From positions 4,340,001 through 4,404,000 of the forward strand of contig OZ245752.1 in NCBI GenBank assembly GCA_965227455.1: a stretch of DNA of 64,000 nucleotides, written 5' to 3'. A program made the position numbers and the translations under genes. The DNA comes from JABDIP01 sp965227455. Its GTDB lineage: Bacteria > Pseudomonadota > Alphaproteobacteria > DSM-16000 > Inquilinaceae. How positions within the stretch are numbered: position 1 is the first letter of the stretch; each line of letters begins with the position of its first letter. The notes under the pieces were generated by a model, which did no database searches, was not told where the DNA came from, and worked only from the letters and a program-made list of their open reading frames with translations. Shown here piece by piece: positions 50,641 through 61,721 of this stretch.

Positions 50641-51456
50641 ATGATCTACGAGGAGATCGACCGGTATCTGGTTCGATGGTCGCTTCTGGTCGATGGTGAC
50701 CGCATCGAGACCCCGACGAGCATCATACAGCCTGTGCGCCGCCGCGAGGCACGCGCGATTCTCAAGCTTCTGAAGCCGACCAGCGACGAAGCGAATTCTG
50801 CGAAGTTGCTCGGCTATTACGATGGAAAAGGCGCCGTTCGCCTATATGAGGCGGATGACAAGGCGATTTTGATGGAGCGGGCGATGGGGCCGCGTTCTCT
50901 GAAAGCCATGGCGACGTCCGGCAACGACACTGCGGCCGCAGATGTGCTGGCCGCCACGGTATCGACGTTGCACGCGCCCCGCGACCGCGAGACGCCGCGG
51001 CCGCTGACCTCCTTGATGGAGCGGTTCTCGGCACTCTTCGAACGTGAAAGCACCAGCAGTCTCTTGGCCAGCTGCGCCGCCGTGGCCCGCCGGCTGCTTG
51101 CAACCGAGGGCGACCGGGTCCCACTTCATGGGGATCTGCATCACGGCAACGTGCTGGATGCCGGTGACCGCGGCTGGCTTGCCATCGACCCGAAGGCACT
51201 CATTGGCGAACGGACCTACGACCTGGCCAATCTTTTGCGGAATCCGGTGCCCCACGGAGATCTGGTTCACAGCCAGGATCGCATGAAGCGACTGGCGGAT
51301 TTCTATGCACGGCATGTCGGTCTGGAGTCCCAACGCGTTCTCGATTTCGCCTTTGCCCATGCCGGCTTGTCCGCTAGTTGGGACATGGAAGATGGTGAAG
51401 ATCCGGGGTACAGCTTCGCATGCGCTGAAACACTGTCGTCGCTTGCCGTGAGGTGA
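50641..51456 (+). CDS. APH(6)-like aminoglycoside/streptomycin phosphotransferase family protein
   Basis: A 271-residue kinase of the APH(6)/hydroxyurea phosphotransferase family. The catalytic loop VPLHGDLHHGNVLDAG carries the Asp base, and WLAIDPKALIGERTYDLANL holds the metal-binding Asp. Lys of ARAILKLLKP binds ATP. Family members phosphorylate streptomycin or small metabolites; the substrate here cannot be told. Base composition looks slightly less GC-rich than its neighbours, and it interrupts the usual LON-Trm112 gene order, which suggests an inserted gene. ATG 50641 is preferred over 50608. Confidence 0.82.
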   Translation: MIYEEIDRYLVRWSLLVDGDRIETPTSIIQPVRRREARAILKLLKPTSDEANSAKLLGYYDGKGAVRLYEADDKAILMERAMGPRSLKAMATSGNDTAAADVLAATVSTLHAPRDRETPRPLTSLMERFSALFERESTSSLLASCAAVARRLLATEGDRVPLHGDLHHGNVLDAGDRGWLAIDPKALIGERTYDLANLLRNPVPHGDLVHSQDRMKRLADFYARHVGLESQRVLDFAFAHAGLSASWDMEDGEDPGYSFACAETLSSLAVR

Positions 51457-51558
51457 GATTGCTTCGCGAGCCGATCAATGGAGAGCTGCGAATGGTAAGA
51501 TCGCCGCACTCCGGCTCCGCGTGGGACGGCGCACAGTCAATGGAACCAGGAGGGGAAG

Positions 51559-51771
51559 GTGAACGAGAGCAATCCGGCAACCGCCGCGAAGGTCGATCCC
51601 AAGCTGCTGGAGATCCTGGTCTGCCCGCTGACCAAGGGCCCGCTGCGCTATGATTCCAAGGCGCAGGAACTGATCAGTGACCAGGCGCGGCTGGCCTATC
51701 CGATCCGCGACGGCATTCCGATCATGCTGGTCGACGAAGCGCGGCAGCTCGACGCCGATGCGGAGCGGTAA
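51559..51771 (+). CDS. Trm112 family protein
   Basis: A 70-residue protein. VDPKLLEILVCPLTKGPLRY and LAYPIRDGIPIMLVDEARQL are diagnostic of the bacterial Trm112/YcaR family. In eukaryotes and archaea Trm112 activates methyltransferases; the bacterial role is poorly known. One Cys only, so no zinc knuckle. The GTG at 51559 has AGGAGGGG upstream. The DUF971 gene starts 4 bp downstream. Confidence 0.92.
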   Translation: MNESNPATAAKVDPKLLEILVCPLTKGPLRYDSKAQELISDQARLAYPIRDGIPIMLVDEARQLDADAER

Positions 51772-51775
51772 GGCC

Positions 51776-52153
51776 ATGGCGCCCGACGGACCCGGCACGG
51801 AATTCTGGCCGGTCGAAATCCGCCTGAAGACAGCCGAGAAGCGGCTGGAGGTCGATTTCGACGATGGTGCGCGCTTCGTCTATCCGGCGGAGCTGCTACG
51901 GGTCGAAAGCCCATCGGCGGAGGTCCAGGGGCACGGCCCCAGCCAGAAGCAGACCATCGGCGGCAAGCGCGATGTCGGCATCGCCCGGCTGGAACCGGTG
52001 GGCAATTACGCGGTGCGCATCATCTTCGACGACGGCCATTCCACCGGCCTGTTCTCCTGGCAGTACCTCTACACCCTCGGCCGCGACCAGGATCAGATCT
52101 GGGAGACCTATCTGCAGGCCCTGGAGGCCCAGGGGCTGAGGCGGGAGCCGTGA
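51776..52153 (+). CDS. DUF971 (gamma-butyrobetaine hydroxylase N-terminal-like) protein
   Basis: A 125-residue DUF971 protein: IRLKTAEKRLEVDFDDGARF, VYPAELLRVESPSAEVQGHG, GIARLEPVGNYAVRIIFDDG and HSTGLFSWQYLYTLGRDQ follow the family throughout. Related domains occur in Fe-S scaffold/carrier proteins (Mrp/ApbC fusions), so an iron-sulfur role is possible. It starts 4 bp after the Trm112 gene and overlaps the cyclase start by 4 bp, giving a coupled unit. Confidence 0.92.
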   Translation: MAPDGPGTEFWPVEIRLKTAEKRLEVDFDDGARFVYPAELLRVESPSAEVQGHGPSQKQTIGGKRDVGIARLEPVGNYAVRIIFDDGHSTGLFSWQYLYTLGRDQDQIWETYLQALEAQGLRREP

Positions 52154-53388
52154 TGGCGGACCCGAGGCCGGTCTGCGACTGGCTGACGGAGCAGGCGCTG
52201 CTGGCGGCGCCGATCGACACCCTGCTGGAAGGTTGCGCGGACCGGCTGGTGACGGCCGGACTCCCGCTGCTGCGCGGTCATCTGACCGCGACGACCCTGC
52301 ATCCGCAATTCGCCTCGGTCGGCGTCACCTGGCGGCGCGGCCAGGGGCTCGAAGTCCGGGACCGCTATGAACATGGCAACGATCAGCGGCCGGCCTGGCA
52401 GCAGAGCCCGCTGCAGCCCTTGGTCCGAGGCGAGACGGAGCTGGTGCGCCATCGACTCGACGCCGCCGCCGATGTTGCGACCTATCCGATGCTTGGCGAG
52501 CTCCGGGATATGGGTGGCACCGACTATATGGCGTCGGGGTCGCTGTTCGGGTCCGATGGCGTCGCCCCGAGCGAGGTGAAGACCGGCATGATCGCCTCCT
52601 GGGTCACCGACCGGCCGGGTGGCTTCGCGGACGCCGACATCGCTGCCCTGCAGCGGGTGCAGCTGGCGCTCGCGGTGGCGGCGCGGACGGCGCTCGGGGA
52701 GGAGATCGCGCGGACGGTGATGGCGACTTATCTCGGCGCCGATGCCGGCGCCCGGGTGCTCGATGGCGGCATCCGCCGCGGCGACGTCCAGGTCATCGAC
52801 TCGGCAATCCTGTTTTCCGATTTGCGGGGATTCACCGCCCTTTCGGATACCATCGACCGGGCGGCGCTGGTGCCGATGCTCAATGCCTATCTCGCGGCGA
52901 TGGCCGATCCGGTGGATGCCAATGGCGGCCAGGTCCTGAAATTCCTCGGCGACGGCATGTTGGCAACATTCGCGCTGGGAGATGAGGGGGCCGAATCCGC
53001 CTGCGGCCGCGCCATGACCGCGGCGGCGCAGGCCTTCGAGGCAATCGCCGCCCTCAACGCTCAGCGCGCCGCGGACGGCCTGCCGATCATGGAGCTGGGC
53101 ATCGCCCTGCATCTGGGGGATGTGCTCTACGGCAATGTCGGCTCCGAGCGACGGCTGGATTTCACGGTGATCGGACCCGCCGTCAACGCCGCCAGCCGCA
53201 TGGAGGCCATGTGCGGCGCGCTCGACTGTCCGCTGCTGATTTCCGGCGCCTTCGTTCGGGCCGCCGGATCGGCGGCTCCGTTCCGGTCGCTCGGCTGCCA
53301 CAGCCTGCGAGGAATCGGCGAGCCGCAGGAGCTGTTCACGGCGGATGCCGCGACCGCCGGCCAGGTCGTCCGCAGCATGCGGTACTAG
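52150..53388 (+). CDS. Class III adenylate/guanylate cyclase, soluble
   Basis: A 412-residue protein. The N-terminal 190 residues form a sensory domain without membrane helices. The cyclase domain (about 205-380) has metal-binding Asp in ILFSDLRGFTALSD and the second Asp in GQVLKFLGDGMLATF, then FTVIGPAVNAASRMEA with the transition-state Asn/Arg. The substrate-specifying positions (Lys of VLKFLGD) suggest ATP. The start is GTG at 52150, which overlaps the DUF971 stop, or ATG at 52153. Confidence 0.9.
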   Translation: MMADPRPVCDWLTEQALLAAPIDTLLEGCADRLVTAGLPLLRGHLTATTLHPQFASVGVTWRRGQGLEVRDRYEHGNDQRPAWQQSPLQPLVRGETELVRHRLDAAADVATYPMLGELRDMGGTDYMASGSLFGSDGVAPSEVKTGMIASWVTDRPGGFADADIAALQRVQLALAVAARTALGEEIARTVMATYLGADAGARVLDGGIRRGDVQVIDSAILFSDLRGFTALSDTIDRAALVPMLNAYLAAMADPVDANGGQVLKFLGDGMLATFALGDEGAESACGRAMTAAAQAFEAIAALNAQRAADGLPIMELGIALHLGDVLYGNVGSERRLDFTVIGPAVNAASRMEAMCGALDCPLLISGAFVRAAGSAAPFRSLGCHSLRGIGEPQELFTADAATAGQVVRSMRY

Positions 53389-53397
53389 ATTTTTCGT

Positions 53398-53778
53398 TCA
53401 GTCCATTCGCTGGGCGATCTCGATGCGGTTGCCGGCGGGATCGCGCAGATAGAAGCGAACGAAGCCCGGGACCGGCTGTGTATCGGCGATGATCTCGCCA
53501 CCGCGCTCCCGAATCTCGGATTCCGCCGCGGCCAGATCATGAACCAGGTAGCAGACATGCCGGCGGCTCTCGGCATTGCTGTTCGAAGGGCCGTCTTCCA
53601 GCGAGATATGGAGTTCGACGGGACCCGCCCTGAACCAGGCGCCGCCGCGCTTCTGCAGCCGCTCCGGCTTGGGCAGTTCCTCAAGCCCCAGCACCGTCCG
53701 GTAATAGTCGCGTGCCGCGTCTTCCAGCGCCTTGGGCACCGTGATGTTCACGTGGTCGATGGTGGTGATGCAGGGCAT
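53398..53778 (-). CDS. VOC-family (glyoxalase-like) protein
   Basis: A 126-residue single VOC unit. ITTIDHVNITVPKALEDAAR carries the first metal ligand His, ELHISLEDG the second, and RFYLRDPAGNRIEIAQ contributes a Glu. Such small proteins may be isomerases, dioxygenases or resistance proteins; no specific reaction can be assigned. It ends 9 bp from the convergent cyclase gene and is 24 bp downstream of the HAD gene, so it is probably in the same transcript. Confidence 0.82.
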   Translation of the reverse strand: MPCITTIDHVNITVPKALEDAARDYYRTVLGLEELPKPERLQKRGGAWFRAGPVELHISLEDGPSNSNAESRRHVCYLVHDLAAAESEIRERGGEIIADTQPVPGFVRFYLRDPAGNRIEIAQRMD

Positions 53779-53802
53779 CGGTGATCCAATTCGCGTTTCG
53801 GG

Positions 53803-54507
53803 TCAGTCGTCCTCGCCGAGGTCGCGCAGCAGGGTCGGCAGTTCCAGCAGGCTGTCCAGGGTGCGGAAGGCGTGCTGGGCGGCCGCCAGCGGGTCGGCGT
53901 GCTCGTGCTCCCAGGTCACGTGATAGGGCACATGCACCGCCCGGCCGCCCACCTCCAGCACCGGCAGGATGTCGGACTTCACCGAATTGCCCACCATCAG
54001 GAATTCCTCCGGGGCGATGTCATGGGCGTTGAAGAGTCGGCGATAGGTGGCAGGATCCTTCTCCGAGACGATCTCGATCTTCCAGAACAGGTCCGCCAGG
54101 CCGGAGCGGGCGATCTTGCTCTCCTGGTCGAACAGGTCGCCCTTGGTGATCAGCATCAGCCGGTAGTGCTGGCGCAGCGAGTCGACGATCTCGGAGACGC
54201 CGTCCAGCAATTCCACCGGATGGTCCAGCATGGACTTGCCGTAATCGATCAGGCGCTGGATGTCGGTGGTTTCCACCCGGCCGCCCGAGACCTCGATGGC
54301 GGTCTCGATCATCGACAGGGTGAAGCCCTTGATGCCGTAACCGAACAGGGCGAGGTTGCGTTTCTCCGTCGCCAGCAGCGAGGCGTCGATATCCGCCTCT
54401 TCCACATAGGGCCGAAGCAGGGCGCGGAATTTCTCCTGGGTGACCGAGAACAGGGTCTCGTTGTGCCAGAGCGTGTCGTCCCCGTCGAACGCGATCACAT
54501 CGACCAT
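53803..54507 (-). CDS. HAD-family hydrolase
   Basis: A 234-residue haloacid dehalogenase-like phosphatase. Motif I DVIAFDGDDTLWHNE has nucleophile D8 and acid D10. Motif II/III is MLITKGDLFDQESK with the Lys, and motif IV MVGNSVKSDILPVLEVGG holds the Mg-binding Asp. A helical cap lies between residues 20 and 100. Substrate unknown. ATG at 54507 gives the usual short N-terminus, so the in-frame Met at 54552 is unlikely. Confidence 0.87.
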   Translation of the reverse strand: MVDVIAFDGDDTLWHNETLFSVTQEKFRALLRPYVEEADIDASLLATEKRNLALFGYGIKGFTLSMIETAIEVSGGRVETTDIQRLIDYGKSMLDHPVELLDGVSEIVDSLRQHYRLMLITKGDLFDQESKIARSGLADLFWKIEIVSEKDPATYRRLFNAHDIAPEEFLMVGNSVKSDILPVLEVGGRAVHVPYHVTWEHEHADPLAAAQHAFRTLDSLLELPTLLRDLGEDD

Positions 54508-54654
54508 GGCGGGCCTCCCGACGAGCCTCGGGTTGCAGGACGCCGACACCATACGCCGTCCGTGGCGGAATGCCAGTGCGGGCGGTAATGGGGAGGTCAG
54601 AGCGGCGTCGAAATCTCTGCGCTACACTGCGGCGCACAGAGCACGAGGCGACGA

Positions 54655-55419
54655 ATGACCATCGATTTCGGCCGCACCGCCGAGGACTACGCCCGGCATC
54701 GCGCCGGCTTTCCGGACCGGTTCTTCGACCGGCTGATGGCCATCGGCGTCGTTGCCAGGGGTGACCGCCTGGTCGATCTCGGGACCGGTACCGGGACCGT
54801 GGCGCGGGGCTTCGCGCGGCGCGGCTGTACCGTGACGGGCCTGGACCCGTCCGACGCGTTGCGGGCGCAGGCCGAGGCCCTTGATCGGGAGGCCGGCGTT
54901 TCCGTGCGCTATGTCGAGGGCACGGCAGAGGCCACCGGGCTTGACGACGGCATCGCCGAAGTCGTTACGGCGGGGCAGTGCTGGCATTGGTTCGATGGTC
55001 CGCGGGCGGCGGCCGAAGCACGGCGTGTCCTGGTGCCGGGCGGCCGACTGGTGATCGGCCATTTCGACTGGCTGCCCCTGCCCGGCAACGTGGTCGAGGC
55101 CACCGAACGGCTGATCCTGAAGCACAATCCCGCCTGGGCTTTCGCCGGCGGCAACGGGTTCCATCCGGACTGCGCCGGCCATGTCGCCGCGTCGGGATTC
55201 ACGGATATCGAGACCTTCTCCTTCGATCTTCCGGTGCCGTACGACCACGAGAGCTGGCGGGGCCGCATCCGGGCCAGCGCCGGCGTCGCGGCCTCCCTGC
55301 CGCCCGCCGCCGTCGCCGCCTTCGATGCCGACCATGCGGCCCTGCTGGCGCGGGATTTCCCTGAAGAGCCCATGCAGGTGCCGCACCGGGTCTGGGTGCT
55401 GACCGCCCGGGCGCCCTGA
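54655..55419 (+). CDS. Class I SAM-dependent methyltransferase
   Basis: A 254-residue methyltransferase. FGRTAEDYARHRAGFPDRFF opens the protein; motif I is RLVDLGTGTGTVARGFARRG, then VTGLDPSDALRAQAEAL and VVTAGQCWHWFDGPRAAAEA. The WHWFD signature is typical of a group of small-molecule methyltransferases related to trans-aconitate methyltransferase. Substrate unknown. It is divergent from the HAD gene and stands alone before the aacS gene, 107 bp downstream. Confidence 0.85.
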   Translation: MTIDFGRTAEDYARHRAGFPDRFFDRLMAIGVVARGDRLVDLGTGTGTVARGFARRGCTVTGLDPSDALRAQAEALDREAGVSVRYVEGTAEATGLDDGIAEVVTAGQCWHWFDGPRAAAEARRVLVPGGRLVIGHFDWLPLPGNVVEATERLILKHNPAWAFAGGNGFHPDCAGHVAASGFTDIETFSFDLPVPYDHESWRGRIRASAGVAASLPPAAVAAFDADHAALLARDFPEEPMQVPHRVWVLTARAP

Positions 55420-55526
55420 CCGGCCTCTCACGCCGACGTGGCGGTTGCGTGAATTGCGCGGAGGGCTAGGCTGGACCACGTATTCCAAGCCCAGTCGATC
55501 GCCCGCGAAGCCCAAGGAGTTCAGGC

Positions 55527-57479
<1,953 letters not shown>

Positions 57480-57628
57480 CGGCGGTTTCCGGTGCCTTGA
57501 ATTCGGTTCTGGCTTTGCCGACCTCTCGGGTACGGCGGCCGGCCATCGACGTCTCCGCGAAATTGATCCGATCCACCCGCATCCCCATCTATAATCGACT
57601 GTCCACGACACACCAGGGAGCGCCGGGG

Positions 57629-58021
57629 ATGGACTACAGCGAGGTCTCTCTGCCGCCGGGGACCGTGATCGGCGTGCGGTTCGGGCCGATCGAGCATGTC
57701 GGGATCGTCACCGACTGGCGGATCGACGGCATGCCGGCGGTGATCTCCAACTCCCATGCCCATCGCGGCGTGCGCGAGGAGTCGCTGGGGGATTTCGCTG
57801 GCGGCCGCGCCTTCCGGGTGCACAAGGCGCTGAGCGACATGCCTGGTGAGGAGGTCGCCGACCGGGCCCGGCGCATGGCCGGCCGGCGCTACGACGTGCT
57901 GCGCTTCAATTGCGAACACTTCATCCGCATTGCCCATGGCCTGAAGCCGAAGAGCCCGCAGGTCTACGGCGCCGTGGCGCTGGTGGCCGGCGCCTTGGCG
58001 GCGTGGCGCCTGGCACGCTGA
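57629..58021 (+). CDS. LRAT/NlpC-P60-type protein with C-terminal membrane helix
   Basis: A 130-residue protein of the lecithin:retinol acyltransferase-like family. H23 in IEHVGIVTD and C95 in RFNCEHFIRIAHG (the NCEHF signature) form the catalytic pair, with H43 or H45 as third residue. Family members act as phospholipid acyltransferases/phospholipases or peptidases. A C-terminal hydrophobic helix (about 113-127) could anchor it in the membrane. ATG at 57629 is the sensible start; the open frame extends far upstream antiframe to aacS. GGGAG lies about 8 nt before it. Confidence 0.83.
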   Translation: MDYSEVSLPPGTVIGVRFGPIEHVGIVTDWRIDGMPAVISNSHAHRGVREESLGDFAGGRAFRVHKALSDMPGEEVADRARRMAGRRYDVLRFNCEHFIRIAHGLKPKSPQVYGAVALVAGALAAWRLAR

Positions 58022-58116
58022 CAGGGCCGGTTTGTCGCCACACAATTCGCCCCTTACCGCCCGACGGCCCGGCTGATACTCTCGCCGGCCGGGCACGGGC
58101 AGGGATTGAACGACCG

Positions 58117-59295
58117 ATGGACAACCGCGTTGTGACGCCGGATCTGATGCAGAGCCTGCGGCCGGCGATCTCCGGCCTGCCGGAGAGCGGCATCGTCGAG
58201 GTGGTCAATTACGGCCGCGGGAAACCGGGCCTGCTGCAGCTGTGGATCGGCGAGGGCGACCAGCCCACACCAACCTTCATCGGCGAGGCGGCGCACAAGG
58301 CGCTGCTGGACGGCGAGACCTTCTACACCTGGCAGCGCGGCATCCCGCCGCTCAGGCAGGGCATTGCCGATTACCTGAACCGAGCCTATGGAACCGCCGT
58401 CGGTGCCGAGCGCATCTTCGTCACCGTCGGCGGCATGGGCGCGATCCTGGTCTCCCTGCAGGCGATCATCGATGCCGGCGACGAGGTGGCGATGGTCTCG
58501 CCGGTCTGGCCGAACATCTTCGAGGCGGTGCAGGTAGTTGGCGGCATCGCGAAGCCGGTGGCGATGACGCTGACCGAGGAGGGCTGGACCCTCGACCTGC
58601 AGCGGCTGTTCGACGCCTGCGGCCCGCGCACCAAGGCGATCTTCATAAACTCCCCGGGCAACCCGACCGGCTGGACCCTGAGCCGCGAGGACATGATCCG
58701 CATCCGCGACTTCGCCCGCGCCCGCGACCTGTGGGTCATCTCCGACGAGGTCTATGGCCGGCTGACCTACGAAGCCGACCACGCGCCATCCTTCCTGCAG
58801 ATCATGGAGGCGGACGAGAAGCTGTTGGTGGTCAACACCTTCTCCAAGAACTGGCACATGACCGGCTGGCGGATCGGCTGGATCGTGGCGTCGCAGCAGT
58901 TGGGGCAGGTGTTCGAGAACCTGATCCAGTTCAACACGTCCGGCGTCGCCAGCTTCCTGCAGTACGGCGCCCTGGCGGCGATCGGCAGCGACGAGACGGT
59001 TGCCGCCTTGCGCGAAAGTTGCCGGGAGGGCCGCGACATCGTTTGCGATGCGCTGGCCGAACTGCCGCGGGTGCGCTTCCACCGGCCGGAGGGCGCGTTC
59101 TACGTCTTCTTCTCCGTCGATGGCGAAACGGACAGCCGGGCGCTGGCCATTCGCCTCATCGACGACGCCAATGTCGGCCTGGCCCCGGGCAGCGCCTTCG
59201 GCCCCGGCGGTGAGGGGTATTTGCGGATCTGCTTCGGCGGGTCCCACGACCTGCTGCGCCGGGCGATGGAGCGGCTGGCCCCCGCCCTGACCTGA
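58117..59295 (+). CDS. Class I/II PLP-dependent aminotransferase
   Basis: A 392-residue fold-type I aminotransferase. PLP binds K244 in NTFSKNWHMTGWRIGW, with N182 in NSPGNPTG, D210 and Y213 in ISDEVYGRL and the later Arg. VNYGRGKPGLLQLWIGEGDQ gives the N-terminal substrate loop, and RICFGG near the end provides the carboxylate-binding Arg. Substrate is unknown (aspartate, alanine or aromatic types are possible). It is followed after 4 bp by a GNAT gene, so they are likely co-transcribed. Confidence 0.9.
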   Translation: MDNRVVTPDLMQSLRPAISGLPESGIVEVVNYGRGKPGLLQLWIGEGDQPTPTFIGEAAHKALLDGETFYTWQRGIPPLRQGIADYLNRAYGTAVGAERIFVTVGGMGAILVSLQAIIDAGDEVAMVSPVWPNIFEAVQVVGGIAKPVAMTLTEEGWTLDLQRLFDACGPRTKAIFINSPGNPTGWTLSREDMIRIRDFARARDLWVISDEVYGRLTYEADHAPSFLQIMEADEKLLVVNTFSKNWHMTGWRIGWIVASQQLGQVFENLIQFNTSGVASFLQYGALAAIGSDETVAALRESCREGRDIVCDALAELPRVRFHRPEGAFYVFFSVDGETDSRALAIRLIDDANVGLAPGSAFGPGGEGYLRICFGGSHDLLRRAMERLAPALT

Positions 59296-59299
59296 GCCC

Positions 59300-60112
59300 A
59301 TGGTGGCCGTCGATCTCGGCCAGCTCGGCCGCATGGCGGGCAACGTCATCGCAGTTGGCCGCCGTGGCCGGACTGCCACCACCGTCGGCGATTTCGAGGC
59401 CTTCCTGTCGGCCGGCAGCCGAGACTATTTCATGAGCTTCGCGGTGCCGCGGCCGCCACCGACAGGTGCCGACGACCGTCCGCCGGGGGCCTGGTCGGAT
59501 CCGCTGGCGCGGCTGTCGGAGCATTTCGCGAAGAACAGCCGGACCCTGCGGCTGGAGTTCTTCGCCGAGCTGTTTCCCCACCTGCCGACGGCGCTGGAAA
59601 CCGCCGCCGTGGCGCGCGACAAGAGCGCGCCGGTCATGGTGGCCGGCCCGGAAAGCTTTCGGCCGCCGCGGCGCACCGGGCTGGAGATGATCCTGATCGA
59701 ATCCGGCAATACGGTCGCGGTGGAGCGCTTCATGTCGGTGCAGGGCGACGCTTTCGGCGTGCGCATAGATTCCGGCCCGACCGGCTGGCGCCCGATCCTG
59801 GAATCCGGACTGGCCGATGGCAGCATGATCGCCGCCATCGGAGAGGTCGGAGGCAAGGCCTGTTGCGGCGCGGTTCTGATGATCGGCGGCGGTGCGGCGG
59901 AGCTGGCCGGCGTCGGCACCCTGCCCGCCTATCGCCGGCACGGCTACGCGGCCGATCTCTGCGGCCGCCTGCTGGACGGCTATTTCGAGCATACCGGCGC
60001 GCCGGCCTGGCTGTCGGCCGATGACGATATCGCCGAGGGGCTTTACGGCGCGCTTGGCTTCCATAGGATCGGGACCCAGCTCAATTACGGCCGGCGCAAG
60101 ACGGGCGCCTGA
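59300..60112 (+). CDS. GNAT-family N-acetyltransferase
   Basis: A 270-residue protein with an N-terminal helical part (about 1-100) and a C-terminal GNAT domain. AELAGVGTLPAYRRHGYAAD carries the acetyl-CoA loop (R-R-x-G-x-A), and AEGLYGALGFHRIGTQLNYG is the terminal strand. The acceptor is unknown. It starts 4 bp after the aminotransferase and ends 12 bp before the MFS gene, so the three may form one operon. Confidence 0.83.
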   Translation: MVAVDLGQLGRMAGNVIAVGRRGRTATTVGDFEAFLSAGSRDYFMSFAVPRPPPTGADDRPPGAWSDPLARLSEHFAKNSRTLRLEFFAELFPHLPTALETAAVARDKSAPVMVAGPESFRPPRRTGLEMILIESGNTVAVERFMSVQGDAFGVRIDSGPTGWRPILESGLADGSMIAAIGEVGGKACCGAVLMIGGGAAELAGVGTLPAYRRHGYAADLCGRLLDGYFEHTGAPAWLSADDDIAEGLYGALGFHRIGTQLNYGRRKTGA

Positions 60113-60124
60113 GGACCGGCCTTC

Positions 60125-61702
60125 ATGTCCCACATCTCCAACCCGCCCTGCGAAAACGCGATCGTCCGGGCGGCACCCTGCCCGCCGCCCTGTGCGGCGG
60201 CCACCGGCCGCTGGGTGCTGGCGGCCTCGGTGACAGGGTCCAGCATGGCCTTCATCGACGGCACCGTCGTCAATGTGGCGCTGCCGGCGCTGCAGCGGGA
60301 ACTGGGTGCGGACGTGGCCGAGCTGCAATGGGTGGTCGAGTCCTACATGCTGTTGCTGGCCTCGCTGATCCTGGTCGGCGGCGCGCTCGGCGACCGCTTC
60401 GGGCGGCGGCGGCTGTTCGCCATCGGCACGGTGGTGTTTGCCGTAACCTCGGTGTGGTGCGGCCTGGCACCGGACTCGACGCAGCTGATTGTCGCCCGGG
60501 CGGCTCAGGGCATCGGCGGCGCCCTGCTGGTGCCCGGCAGCCTGTCGATGATCAGCGCCACCTTCAGCGAGGAGCAGCGCGGCCGCGCCTTCGGCATCTG
60601 GTCGGCGGCGACGGCGCTGGCCATGGCCTTCGGGCCGGTACTCGGCGGCTGGCTGGTCGACGCAGTGTCCTGGCGCTGGATCTTCTTCATCAACGTGCCG
60701 CCGGCGATCGCCGTGGTCTGGATCCTCTACGCCCGGGTGCCCGAAAGCCGCGACCAGGCGGCGCCGGCCAAGCTCGACTGGCCCGGCGCGGTGCTCTGCA
60801 CTCTTGGGCTGGGCCTGGTGATCTACGGTCTGATCGAGGCCGGCATCCTCGGCTTCGGCGCGCCGGTGGTCCTGGGCACGCTGGCCGCAGGCGCGGCCGC
60901 ATTGGCCGCTTTCCTGATGGTCCAGGCGCGCAGTGCCGCCCCGATGATGCCGCTCGACCTGTTCCGCTCGCGCAGCTTCGGGGGCGCCAATCTGGTGACC
61001 TTCCTGCTTTATGCGGCGCTCAGCGGGGCGTTGTTCTTCCTGCCGTTCAACCTGGTGCAGGTGCATGGCTATTCCACCGCCGCCGCTGGGGCGGCCATGC
61101 TGCCGTTCATTCTGATCGTCTCGACCCTGTCGCGCTGGTCCGGCGATCTGGTCAGCCGCCATGGCGGCCGGCTGCCGCTGATCATCGGGCCGGCCATTGC
61201 CGCGGCCGGCTTCGCCCTCTTCACCCTGCCCGGCACCGATGGCAGCTACTGGACCACCTTCTTTCCGGCGGTGACGGTGCTCGGGTTTGGCATGGCGGTC
61301 AGCGTGGCGCCGCTGACCACGGTGGTGATGGGGGCGGTCGAGACCCGCCGGGCCGGCATCGCCTCGGCCATCAACAACGCCGTGTCGCGCATTGCCGGGC
61401 TGCTGGCCATCGCGGTGATGGGCATCGTGGTTTCCGGCGCCTTCAACAGCGGTCTCGACGAGCGTCTCACTGACATTCCGATCCCGGCCGAGGCGCGCGC
61501 CGACCTCGACTCCGAACGCATCAACCTCGCCGGCACGGAGCCTCCGGTCGGGCTGGACGCGGCCCTGCGGGTCGACCTGGCCCGCGCCATCGACGAGGCC
61601 TTCGTCGACGGTTTCCGCCTCGCCATGATCACCGCCGCCGCCCTCGCCCTGCTCAGCGCGGTCATCGCCGCCCTGTCGATCGAACGCAAGCGGGCGGAAT
61701 AG
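60125..61702 (+). CDS. MFS drug efflux transporter, DHA2 (EmrB/QacA) family
   Basis: A 525-residue, 14-helix proton-coupled exporter. MAFIDGTVVNVALPALQREL is motif D1; ELQWVVESYMLLLASLILVG and GALGDRFGRRRLFAIGTVVF give motif A; FGPVLGGWLVDAVSWRWIFF INV is the DHA2 motif C/B region (written here with a gap). Its helices 13-14 come near residue 430 and 500. Substrates unknown. The GNAT gene 12 bp upstream may share its transcript. A palindromic repeat follows, then the convergent cyclase. Confidence 0.92.
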   Translation: MSHISNPPCENAIVRAAPCPPPCAAATGRWVLAASVTGSSMAFIDGTVVNVALPALQRELGADVAELQWVVESYMLLLASLILVGGALGDRFGRRRLFAIGTVVFAVTSVWCGLAPDSTQLIVARAAQGIGGALLVPGSLSMISATFSEEQRGRAFGIWSAATALAMAFGPVLGGWLVDAVSWRWIFFINVPPAIAVVWILYARVPESRDQAAPAKLDWPGAVLCTLGLGLVIYGLIEAGILGFGAPVVLGTLAAGAAALAAFLMVQARSAAPMMPLDLFRSRSFGGANLVTFLLYAALSGALFFLPFNLVQVHGYSTAAAGAAMLPFILIVSTLSRWSGDLVSRHGGRLPLIIGPAIAAAGFALFTLPGTDGSYWTTFFPAVTVLGFGMAVSVAPLTTVVMGAVETRRAGIASAINNAVSRIAGLLAIAVMGIVVSGAFNSGLDERLTDIPIPAEARADLDSERINLAGTEPPVGLDAALRVDLARAIDEAFVDGFRLAMITAAALALLSAVIAALSIERKRAE

Positions 61703-61721
61703 CGAGATCCTCAAAGATTTA

